Below the pieces are notes generated by a model that was not told the origin of the DNA, ran no database searches, and saw only the letters and a list, made by a program, of their open reading frames with translations. Shown here piece by piece: positions 1-5,068 of a stretch of 5,068 nucleotides of DNA (position 1 is the first letter of the stretch; the number at the start of each line of letters is the position of its first letter). The stretch covers positions 1 through 5,068 of the forward strand of contig JANXXA010000459.1 in assembly GCA_025350885.1 (NCBI GenBank), in the 5' to 3' direction. Position numbers and translations under genes: made by a program. This DNA comes from Phenylobacterium sp. (lineage in GTDB: Bacteria; Pseudomonadota; Alphaproteobacteria; Caulobacterales; Caulobacteraceae).

Positions 1-578
1 ATCCGGAGATCACCTCGGGCCACCTGAACTTCCGCGACCGGGACAGCCATTTCATCTTCGGCGACGTGGCCACGGCGGTGATCGTGGAGCGGGCCGAGGA
101 CGTGGCCCCGCACACCGGCTGGGACATTCTGGGGACCCGGCTGAAGACCGTGTTCTCCAACAATATCCGCAACAATTTCGGTTTCCTCAACCGCGCCGCC
201 CCGGACGGGATCGGCGCCACGGACAAGCTGTTCGTACAGGAGGGCCGTAAGGTGTTCCGCGAGGTGGTGCCCATGGTCGCCGAGATGATCGTCGAGCACG
301 CAGGCGACCTCGGGCTCGACCCCACGGGGCTGAAGCGGCTGTGGCTGCATCAGGCCAACATCAACATGAACGAGATGATCGGCCGCCGCGTATTGGGCCG
401 CGAGCCGGCGCCGGGCGAGAACGTGATCATCCTCGACGAGTTCGCCAACACCTCATCGGCCGGCTCGATCATCGCCTTCCACCGCGCCAACGATGACTTC
501 GCCAAGGGAGAGACCGGCCTGATCTGCTCATTCGGCGCGGGCTATTCCGCCGGCACGGTATTCGTCAGGAAGCGGTGA
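1..578 (+). CDS. Beta-ketoacyl-ACP synthase III (FabH-like), 5'-truncated by window edge
   Basis: This is the C-terminal 191 residues of a thiolase-fold condensing enzyme; the first complete codon is at base 3 and the stop TGA is at 576-578. FabH-type enzymes condense an acyl-CoA primer with malonyl-ACP in the cytoplasm to start fatty acid or polyketide chains. Visible signatures are FIFGDVATAV (the GDxA segment), WLHQANINMN with the catalytic His at bases 348-350, FANTSSAGS with the catalytic Asn at 447-449, and the C-terminal SFGAGYSAGTVFVRKR glycine-rich strand. The catalytic Cys lies upstream of the window. The LHQANINMN form and the longer insertions suggest the roughly 370-residue FabH-like branch rather than the short canonical FabH, so the exact primer is unknown. 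Its last 42 coding bases are duplicated at 1973-2014. The downstream neighbour was probably once the convergent peptidase gene. Family call is secure; substrate is not. Confidence 0.9.
   Translation, partial: PEITSGHLNFRDRDSHFIFGDVATAVIVERAEDVAPHTGWDILGTRLKTVFSNNIRNNFGFLNRAAPDGIGATDKLFVQEGRKVFREVVPMVAEMIVEHAGDLGLDPTGLKRLWLHQANINMNEMIGRRVLGREPAPGENVIILDEFANTSSAGSIIAFHRANDDFAKGETGLICSFGAGYSAGTVFVRKR
533..574 (+). repeat. Left copy of 42-bp direct repeat (attL-like), in synthase 3' end
   Basis: This copy is identical base for base to 1973-2014, offset by exactly 1440 bp. It encodes GAGYSAGTVFVRKR at the synthase C-terminus. Identity ends on the left at T532 versus C1972 and on the right at G575 versus C2015. 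The stop following this copy is TGA, while the other copy is followed in the same frame by TAG, as expected if sequence beyond this copy belongs to the inserted DNA. Confidence 0.9.
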
Positions 579-767
579 GCCCCAAGGATACTAGGTGTGC
601 AGTCTCGTTGGGCGGGTCGAAGAAGCGCTCCGAGACGTCAGAGACGAACTCCGCCTTCCTAGACTCGAAGACCGGCCCGGCGCGCCGCGCTGATCCAGGA
701 TTCAAACGCAACCCCCGGTAGGGGCAGAATTTCAGCGTTCGGGGTGGCCGGGCGGCGCGGCTGATGA
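579..767. other. Left interior of the insertion, no convincing gene
   Basis: About 190 bp lie between the synthase stop and the stop of the convergent nuclease gene. A minus-strand open frame (565-819) runs through it, but it overlaps both the repeat and the nuclease 3' end and gives no recognisable domain. A 4-bp GC stem at about 712-724 (CCCC..GGGG) is too weak to call a terminator for the nuclease. A stretch GATTCAAAC near 699-707 resembles a tRNA T-loop but has no flanking stem. I see no tRNA or integrase fragment here. Confidence 0.5.
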
Positions 768-1787
768 TCACGAAGTAGGCGAAGGACCGGCTTTCGCGGT
801 TGCCCGCAGGCGCGACCAAATCGTTTCTTGAAGGGCCTGCCGTGTCCGGGAGAGCGTGCTCTCAGCGCGCTCCCGCGGGGTCAACCCGATGCCGCCTGAA
901 CCGTGCCGCAGATACATGAACCGATTGAGATGACTCTGGTCCACGTCGCTCTCATCACGCCAGATGAGTTTGATCCAGATATTGAGCGCTTCGCCGGACT
1001 TAATCGGCAGCTCGGCTATCTTCTTGGAGAAGCCCTGTGGGGCCTTATCAATCGTCACCGAGATGCTGGGACCGGCAGAGGTGGCGAGATCGGGAAAGCT
1101 GCTGCGATCAAGCGTGATTCCAAGCATCACCCGAGCCGCATCGACGTAATTTTCCACCGTCAAATCCCGCGCAAAGGGGATTTCGATTTCCGCTTCCGTC
1201 AGATTGTTGGTGATCACCAGGCGCAGGTCGTCTTCGGCGATCTTGCGCTCGAACTCGGCCACATATTTCGGACGGTAGCGAGCTTCTTGAAAAGCGGCGA
1301 CCACGTCCTCCCCGGTGCGCACGATCCGATAACGAAAGCGGTCCTTCACTGTTGCGAAATGGCGGGTGCATAGCTCATCCCAATATTCGGGCCCGAGGAA
1401 GCCCAACTGCGACTCATCGAGACCCAGGGTGGCGGCCTCTGCGCGGAGCTTGGCGAAGGCCGCTCCGCTGTAGTTGGCGTTGGTGGCAAACCGGTAGGAC
1501 GACCAGCCGAGCGCTAGTTGATGTGACATGGCTGTCGAAAGTGAATTGAGGCTGGAGTGATGGTCGAGCGTGCCGAACGCCCCGCGCTCATCGCTCTTGC
1601 ACTGGTAGGCCTCCCGGCTGCCGATGGCGAGCAGATCGACGCCCAGGTCCGGCGGGTTCAACCGCGTCATCACGCCGGCGCCGCGCTCGCACCTCAGGAG
1701 CGCGAGACAAAGCGATTCCCACGCCTCGCCGAAATTGGTGTCCGGTGGAAGGATCTGCAGGAAGCTCGCGGAGAAATCGTGCCGCAC
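768..1787 (-). CDS. Solitary PD-(D/E)XK (Mrr-like) restriction endonuclease-family protein
   Basis: The product is 339 residues from the chosen GTG start. The N-terminal ~140 residues look like a restriction-endonuclease fold: FGEAWESLCLALL (helix with E21/E24), then PPDLGVDLLAIG with D51, then YQCKS with Q62 and K64, giving the D-x(10)-QxK signature of Mrr-type nucleases. ATNANYSGAAFAKL and a LGPEYWDEL helix follow, as in nuclease domains that head defence proteins. Residues ~180-330 are strand-rich with no motif I recognise, and no NTPase or helicase motif is visible. It is expected to cut DNA, as a type IV-like restriction enzyme or a defence effector, but the target is unknown. No methyltransferase or specificity partner lies nearby. 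It is the only credible gene of the inserted segment. The frame could begin 33 bp earlier at GTG 1820, but that start has no ribosome binding site. The nuclease fold is well supported; the biological role is inferred. Confidence 0.75.
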   Translation of the reverse strand: MRHDFSASFLQILPPDTNFGEAWESLCLALLRCERGAGVMTRLNPPDLGVDLLAIGSREAYQCKSDERGAFGTLDHHSSLNSLSTAMSHQLALGWSSYRFATNANYSGAAFAKLRAEAATLGLDESQLGFLGPEYWDELCTRHFATVKDRFRYRIVRTGEDVVAAFQEARYRPKYVAEFERKIAEDDLRLVITNNLTEAEIEIPFARDLTVENYVDAARVMLGITLDRSSFPDLATSAGPSISVTIDKAPQGFSKKIAELPIKSGEALNIWIKLIWRDESDVDQSHLNRFMYLRHGSGGIGLTPRERAESTLSRTRQALQETIWSRLRATAKAGPSPTS

Positions 1788-1796
1788 TGGTGAACG

Positions 1797-1803
1797 CCTC
1801 TTT
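1797..1803 (-). promoter_or_regulatory. Ribosome binding site deciding the nuclease start
   Basis: On the minus strand AAAGAGG lies 9 nt upstream of the GTG at 1787-1785. The longer alternative GTG at 1820-1818 is preceded by ACAGCGAACATA, with no Shine-Dalgarno-like stretch, and an in-frame TAG occurs shortly upstream of it. This favours the 339-residue product beginning MRHDFSASF. Confidence 0.5.
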
Positions 1804-1810
1804 TGACCAA

Positions 1811-1834
1811 CGCTGTACACTATGTTCGCTGTAC
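1811..1834. repeat. Short direct repeat CGCTGTAC x2, possible operator
   Basis: CGCTGTAC occurs at 1811-1818 and again at 1827-1834, a 16-bp period, immediately upstream of the nuclease start. The placement would suit binding of a regulator to the leader, but no regulator gene is in the window and an 8-bp pair can arise by chance. Confidence 0.25.
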
Positions 1835-1865
1835 GGCTCTACCGTGAGTGACTACGATAGCAGAT

Positions 1866-1953
1866 ATATCAGGGGACACAGTACTTATATGTAATAGCCT
1901 CTTTGCGATCTAAAATACCGTGGCTGGCACATAAGTATTGTGTCCCCTGATAT
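1866..1953. repeat. 88-bp hairpin element, REP/MITE-like (GGGGACACA..TACTTAT arms)
   Basis: The arms 1866-1891 and 1928-1953 are 26 nt each and complementary at 24 positions, with one G-T pair (1881/1938) and one A-C mismatch (1889/1930). They enclose a 36-nt AT-rich loop. The arm core GGGGACACA(G/A)TACTTAT resembles palindromes found repeatedly in proteobacterial genomes near REP-associated (RAYT, Y1 HUH-type) transposases; that link is from memory of such repeats, not a search. GC content of 1861-1930 is about 43%, well below the flanking genes. The element lies upstream of the nuclease gene and 19 bp from the right 42-bp repeat. It could be a non-autonomous insertion, a transcriptional insulator, or part of the nuclease leader. 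No transposase is present in the window. Confidence 0.7.
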
Positions 1954-1972
1954 CGTCCTGCGTCGGCGAGAC

Positions 1973-2014
1973 CGGCGCGGGCTATTCCGCCGGCACGGTA
2001 TTCGTCAGGAAGCG
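1973..2014 (+). repeat. Right copy of 42-bp direct repeat (attR-like), synthase 3'-end remnant
   Basis: This copy is identical to 533-574. It is read in the same frame as the synthase C-terminus and ends ..VRKR followed by TAG at 2016-2018, so it looks like the original 3' end of the synthase gene or its donated duplicate. Immediately left, 1968-1975 repeats GAGACCGG of 510-517. Relative to the intact gene, 18 bp (six codons, 518-535) are missing between that octamer and the rest of the repeat, with the reading frame kept. Confidence 0.9.
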
Positions 2015-3202
2015 CTAGGGAGCCGGCTTCGGATGCGCCGCCTTCCAGTCCATGGCGGTGCGGATGCGGTTGCCGACAGCGGGGTGGTCGTAGAAGATCA
2101 CTTCCTCCAGCCGCGACGGCGTGGCGGCGCGGTATTCGATGGTCTTGACCAGCGCCTTGGCCAACCCGTCCGGCTCATTGAAGTGCTCGACGGAGAAGTG
2201 ATCGGCGTCGGCTTCGCTGAACCGGGTGATTGAACTGGTCAGCGGCGTCGCCACGAACGCCAGCACCGAGATGATCACGCCGATCACCGGCAATCCGGCG
2301 GGATCAGCCAGGCTGGTCACCCCCTTGGCGCCCAGCACGCCCGCGGCCCAGGGGAACAGCCGGCCGACCAGATAGAAGCCGATCAGGGCCAGGGCGCCGT
2401 AGGCGAAGGCGTCCCAGAGGATGTGGCCGCGCACATAGTGACCCATCTCATGGCCGACCACGCCGCGCACCTCTGCCAGATCCGCGTCCTTCTTGAACAT
2501 CACGTCGCTCATCGCCACCCGCGCCGTGCCGAACAGGCCGGCGACATTGGCCGAATAGCGGTTGGACTGCTTGGAGCCGTCATAGATCAAGATCTTGTCT
2601 GAGGGCACGCCAACCTGCCTGGCCATGGCCACCACCTCGTCGCGCATGGCGCCGGGCGGCGCGGGCTTGTAGCTGTTGAACAGCGGCTCGATCAGCACCG
2701 GCTGGACCAGCAGGAGCGCCATGAAGGCGAAGACCACGCCCACCGCGCTCCAGATCCACCAAGTGCGCGGCGCGCGGCGGATGACCCAGTAAAGCAGCGA
2801 GAACAGGATCACGCTGATCACCGCCCCGACGCACAGCGAGATCAGGCGCTCGGTAAACCAGCCGACGTAGGCCTGACTGGTCAGGCCGTAGCCTTTCTCC
2901 CGCCACCAGTGGGCGTAGCTATCCCAGGGCAGCGACAGGACGCTCTCGATCACCGTGTCGACGACCACCACCGCGGCCACGACCAGCCAGGGACGCGGCC
3001 GGGCCCGCTCGACACCGCCCCGAACCCGCACCAGGACCCCGCTGCGGATGACGATCCAGGAGACCAGGATCGAGACCAGCGTCCCCCAAAGCAACAGCCA
3101 GTGGCCGCCTTGCGTATAGGCCGTGGCCTTGGCGTGCGCTTCTGGCGGCAGTTGCGCGAGATAGGCCGCCGTCGCGGCGACCGGATCGAATCCTTGGGCC
3201 AT
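2015..3202 (-). CDS. M48 family (Ste24-like) membrane zinc metallopeptidase
   Basis: The product is 395 residues from ATG 3202. Ste24/M48 enzymes are integral membrane zinc proteases; the eukaryotic members clip prenylated CAAX proteins, and bacterial members are thought to act in envelope protein turnover. The zinc motif HEMGH is at residues 251-255, and the third ligand is probably E330 in FSEADADHF. SKQSNRYSANVAGLFG (~210-225) matches the segment before the active site in Ste24 homologues, and YDHPAVGNRI (~371-380) matches the C-terminal HP motif. Hydrophobic segments lie near residues 34-57, 71-92, 119-141, 149-171, 262-283 and 303-322, in line with an N-terminal membrane domain and two further helices after the zinc site. 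A longer frame reaching 3349 would overlap the divergent gene and is rejected. The stop (2017-2015) overlaps the TAG of the synthase remnant. Physiological substrate is unknown. Confidence 0.9.
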   Translation of the reverse strand: MAQGFDPVAATAAYLAQLPPEAHAKATAYTQGGHWLLLWGTLVSILVSWIVIRSGVLVRVRGGVERARPRPWLVVAAVVVVDTVIESVLSLPWDSYAHWWREKGYGLTSQAYVGWFTERLISLCVGAVISVILFSLLYWVIRRAPRTWWIWSAVGVVFAFMALLLVQPVLIEPLFNSYKPAPPGAMRDEVVAMARQVGVPSDKILIYDGSKQSNRYSANVAGLFGTARVAMSDVMFKKDADLAEVRGVVGHEMGHYVRGHILWDAFAYGALALIGFYLVGRLFPWAAGVLGAKGVTSLADPAGLPVIGVIISVLAFVATPLTSSITRFSEADADHFSVEHFNEPDGLAKALVKTIEYRAATPSRLEEVIFYDHPAVGNRIRTAMDWKAAHPKPAP

Positions 3203-3207
3203 CTGGG

Positions 3208-3215
3208 CCTCCCCC
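3208..3215 (-). promoter_or_regulatory. Strong ribosome binding site fixing the M48 peptidase start
   Basis: On the minus strand GGGGGAGG stands 5 nt before ATG 3202-3200. This supports the start MAQGFDPVAA over the upstream in-frame ATG at 3349, which would lie inside the divergent amidohydrolase gene. Confidence 0.65.
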
Positions 3216-3252
3216 GTTTCCTGTGCCCGCAGGAGGCCAGACATTGCAGCGC

Positions 3253-3279
3253 TTGTCAGGCCCCAAAGCGCGCTAGAAA
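3253..3279 (+). promoter_or_regulatory. Putative sigma-73-type promoter of the amidohydrolase gene
   Basis: TTGTCAG (3253-3259), a 12-nt spacer and GCTAGAAA (3272-3279) match the Caulobacter housekeeping consensus TTGACGS-N10-14-GCTANAWC at 5 of 7 and 7 of 8 positions. Transcription would start near 3285, giving a leader of roughly 16 nt with GGAG at 3291-3294, 6 nt before the ATG. The peptidase gene diverges from the same 98-bp region; I could not assign its promoter. Confidence 0.4.
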
Positions 3280-3300
3280 CAGCCAGGACTGGAGTCGCCG

Positions 3301-5034
3301 ATGAACCGTTTCGCCACCGCTGCCTCGATCGCCCTGCTCGCCGCCGCAAGCTTCGGCGCGGCCAGGCCGCCCGCCCCCGCCTATGACCTGGTCATTCGCG
3401 GCGGGGATATCCTCGACGGCTCCGGCGGCAGATCGATCCGTGGCGACGTGGCGGTCAAGGGCGACCGCATCGCCTATGTCGGGCCGCACGCGCCGGGGCG
3501 AGGGGCGCGGGAGATGGACGCCCGGGGCAAGGCGGTGGCGCCTGGCTTCATCAACATGCTGTCGCATTCCGAGGACAGCTTGATGGCCGACGGTCGGGGG
3601 CTGTCGGAACTGCGCCAGGGGGTGACGCTGGAGGTGATGGGCGAAGGCGACTCCGCCGGGCCCCTGACGCCTGAGATGCGGCGCCTCGGCGAACAGCGCG
3701 AGCACGACATCAAGTTCCCGATGGACTGGACGACGTTCGGGGGCGGCCTGGAAGCTTTCACCAGGAAGGGCGTCTCGCTCAACGTCGCCTCGTTCATGGG
3801 CGCGGCGACGGCGCGGATCTATGTGCTTGGCGAGGGCGACGTGCAGCCGACGCCGCAGCAGCTCGACCTGATGCGGGCCCAGGTGCGCAAGGCCATGGAG
3901 GACGGCGCCGTGGGCCTGGGCTCGGCGCTGATCTATGCGCCGGGAACCTACGCCCGGACCGACGAGGTCGCGGCGCTGGCCACCGAGGCCGGCCGCTGCG
4001 GCGGCATGTATATCAGCCATATGCGCTCCGAAGGCGACCGCCTGCTGGAGGCCACAGACGAGCTGATCGAGATTTCGCGCCGGTCCGGGGCGCCCGCCGA
4101 GATCTTCCACATGAAGGCGGCCGGCCGGGACAACTGGAGCAAGGAAGACGCCTTCATCGCCAGGATCGAGGCCGCCCGCGCCAGAGGCCAGCGGATCACG
4201 GCGGACATGTACACCTATACCCGCAGTTCCACCGGGTTCGACGCGGCCATGCCGACCTGGGTGCAGGCCGGCGGCGTGGAGGCCTGGATCGGGCGGCTGA
4301 AGGATCCCGCCACCCGCGCCAGGGTGATCGCCGAGATGCGCGAAGACCACCCCAAGGGCTTCGAGAATTCCTACCGCCAGGCCGGACCGGACGGCACACT
4401 CCTGGTGGGCTTCAAGTCCGCTGCGCTGAAGCCGCTCACCGGCAAGACCCTGGCCGAGGTCGCCAAGGAACGTGGGACCAGCCCCGAAGACACCATCCTC
4501 GACCTGATCATCGCCGACGGGTCGCGCATCCAGGTGGTCTATTCCTCGATGGACGAGGCCAATGTCGCCAAGCAGATCAAGCTGCCCTGGGTGAGTTTCG
4601 GCTCCGACGCTGCGGCCATGGCGCCGGAGGGGGTCTTCCTGCTGTCGTCCACCCATCCCCGCGCCTACGGCAACTTCGTGCGCGTGCTCGGCAAATACGC
4701 CCGCGACGAGGGGCTGATCGCCCTGCCCGACGCCGTGCGGCGCCTGACATCCTTGCCCGCGCATAACCTGGGGCTGCGCCAGCGCGGGATGCTGAAGGCG
4801 GGCTACTACGCCGACGTGGTGGTGTTCGATCCGAAAACCGTCGCCGACCACGCGACCTTCGTGAAGCCCCAGCAGCTGGCCACAGGCGTGTCCGACGTGC
4901 TGGTGAACGGCCAGCAGGTCCTGCGGGACGGCGAGGCCACCGGCGCCAGCGCCGGCCGCGTGGTCCGGGGCCGCGCCTGGACGGGCTGGAAGGACGGCGG
5001 GTGTCGGGCCAGCGCCAAGGCGTGGAGCTGGTAG
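3301..5034 (+). CDS. Exported N-acyl-D-amino-acid deacylase-family amidohydrolase
   Basis: The product is 577 residues. Residues 1-20 (MNRF, then an Ala/Leu-rich core ending SFGA) form a Sec signal peptide, so it probably acts in the periplasm. YDLVIRGGDILDGSG opens the amidohydrolase beta-sandwich and GYYADVVVFDPKTV (501-514) closes it, bracketing the TIM barrel. Metal and catalytic candidates that align with D-aminoacylases are H240 (YISHMRSEGD), H270 (EIFHMKAAG) and D436 (SFGSDAA). The usual HxH after PGFID is changed: PGFINMLSHSE has Leu87 at the first His position and keeps H89. The usual Cys-containing GNCG segment reads MGEGDS (113-118). Family members hydrolyse N-acyl-D-amino acids or related D-peptide amides, but this subgroup's substrate is not known to me. 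GGAG lies 6 nt before the ATG. It is divergent from the M48 gene. Fold call is firm; enzymatic substrate is tentative. Confidence 0.88.
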   Translation: MNRFATAASIALLAAASFGAARPPAPAYDLVIRGGDILDGSGGRSIRGDVAVKGDRIAYVGPHAPGRGAREMDARGKAVAPGFINMLSHSEDSLMADGRGLSELRQGVTLEVMGEGDSAGPLTPEMRRLGEQREHDIKFPMDWTTFGGGLEAFTRKGVSLNVASFMGAATARIYVLGEGDVQPTPQQLDLMRAQVRKAMEDGAVGLGSALIYAPGTYARTDEVAALATEAGRCGGMYISHMRSEGDRLLEATDELIEISRRSGAPAEIFHMKAAGRDNWSKEDAFIARIEAARARGQRITADMYTYTRSSTGFDAAMPTWVQAGGVEAWIGRLKDPATRARVIAEMREDHPKGFENSYRQAGPDGTLLVGFKSAALKPLTGKTLAEVAKERGTSPEDTILDLIIADGSRIQVVYSSMDEANVAKQIKLPWVSFGSDAAAMAPEGVFLLSSTHPRAYGNFVRVLGKYARDEGLIALPDAVRRLTSLPAHNLGLRQRGMLKAGYYADVVVFDPKTVADHATFVKPQQLATGVSDVLVNGQQVLRDGEATGASAGRVVRGRAWTGWKDGGCRASAKAWSW

Positions 5035-5042
5035 CTCCAGAT

Positions 5043-5060
5043 CCTCCCCGCAGGGGGAGG
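5043..5060. terminator. GC hairpin after the amidohydrolase gene (intergenic repeat or terminator)
   Basis: CCTCCCC (5043-5049), loop GCAG, GGGGAGG (5054-5060) form a perfect 7-bp stem starting 8 nt after the stop codon. It is not followed by a T-run, so intrinsic termination is uncertain. Similar CTCCCC/GGGGAG palindromes are widespread between genes in Caulobacterales, so it may be a dispersed intergenic repeat. The window ends 8 bases later. Confidence 0.5.
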
Positions 5061-5068
5061 TGGCTCGG

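Larger units (their letters stand above)
533..2014. mobile_element. Putative 1.44-kb integrated element between att-like repeats
   Basis: The segment is bounded by two identical 42-bp direct repeats (533-574 and 1973-2014) that correspond to the 3' end of the synthase gene. The left copy completes the resident gene (..RKR, TGA). The right copy also reads ..VRKR and then TAG at 2016-2018, abutting the convergent peptidase gene. This is what integration into a gene 3' end leaves behind: the target gene is restored and a partial duplicate marks the far end. The contents are one nuclease gene on the minus strand, an AT-rich leader and an 88-bp hairpin. No integrase, transposase or terminal inverted repeat is visible, so the element is either a remnant or was mobilised in trans. 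A local duplication or another rearrangement is the alternative. The repeats are seen directly; the integration mechanism is inferred. Confidence 0.6.

Noticed and set aside
691..724. tRNA-like T-loop (ATTCAAAC) and a small CCCC..GGGG stem near the left end of the insertion
   Set aside because: No T-stem, acceptor or anticodon arm pairs around the loop on either strand, and a 4-bp stem without a T-run does not support a terminator.
565..819. Minus-strand 84-codon frame across the left repeat and the nuclease 3' end; part of it (FVSDVSERFFDPP) faintly recalls an IS630-type transposase segment
   Set aside because: The spacing to the PP motif is wrong for IS630, the VDEKSQ block is missing, and the frame overlaps the att-like repeat and the nuclease coding end. 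Too weak to call a transposase remnant.
903..1373. Plus-strand 156-codon frame inside the nuclease gene
   Set aside because: It is the shadow of the minus-strand nuclease; no recognisable domain and no ribosome binding site of note.
1940..2233. Plus-strand 97-codon frame spanning the right repeat into the peptidase gene
   Set aside because: It is in a different frame from the synthase remnant and is antisense to the conserved M48 C-terminus; Arg/Gly-rich shadow.
3203..3349. N-terminal extension of the M48 peptidase to an ATG at 3349
   Set aside because: It would overlap the start of the divergent amidohydrolase gene, the extra residues are Arg/Ser-rich and unlike M48 N-termini, and a strong SD precedes the ATG at 3202.
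3256..4851. Long minus-strand open frame of 531 codons opposite the amidohydrolase gene
   Set aside because: It is the antisense shadow of a GC-rich gene: low-complexity His/Gly/Arg/Ala composition, no motif, and the plus-strand frame has a signal peptide and clear amidohydrolase motifs.
1..5068. CRISPR array
   Set aside because: The only repeats are one direct pair (42 bp), one inverted pair and an 8-bp pair; no regularly spaced array exists.

Overview
This window looks like chromosome from a GC-rich alphaproteobacterium, probably of the Caulobacter/Phenylobacterium type. The reasons are GC-rich codon use with long antisense shadow ORFs, a sigma-73-like promoter (TTGTCAG, 12 nt, GCTAGAAA) in front of the last gene, and a CTCCCC-loop-GGGGAG intergenic hairpin at the right edge. 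The taxon is an inference from style, not from a marker gene.

Layout: (1) 1-578, plus strand: the 3' part of a FabH-like beta-ketoacyl-ACP synthase III gene, with catalytic His and Asn present and the Cys upstream of the window. (2) 533-2014: a foreign-looking insertion of about 1.44 kb bounded by a perfect 42-bp direct repeat of the 3' end of the synthase gene. Inside are about 190 bp without a convincing gene, one minus-strand gene for a PD-(D/E)XK (Mrr-like QxK) nuclease, an AT-rich leader, and an 88-bp near-perfect hairpin with GGGGACACA..TACTTAT arms, which resembles a REP/RAYT-type or MITE repeat. (3) 2015-3202, minus strand: an M48 (Ste24-like) membrane zinc peptidase. (4) 3203-3300: a short divergent promoter region. 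(5) 3301-5034, plus strand: a secreted N-acyl-D-amino-acid deacylase-family amidohydrolase with an altered metal site. (6) 5043-5060: a GC hairpin.

The main result is the insertion. Before it arrived, the synthase and peptidase genes were probably tail-to-tail with overlapping stop codons: the right repeat copy still reads ..VRKR-stop straight into the peptidase stop. The insertion duplicated the synthase 3' end, so the synthase keeps an intact C-terminus. This is the footprint of site-specific integration into a gene 3' end. The only cargo gene is a solitary nuclease and no integrase is visible. The window therefore looks like a minimal or decayed defence-type island, with housekeeping genes on both sides. 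The flanking genes do not form an obvious pathway with one another.
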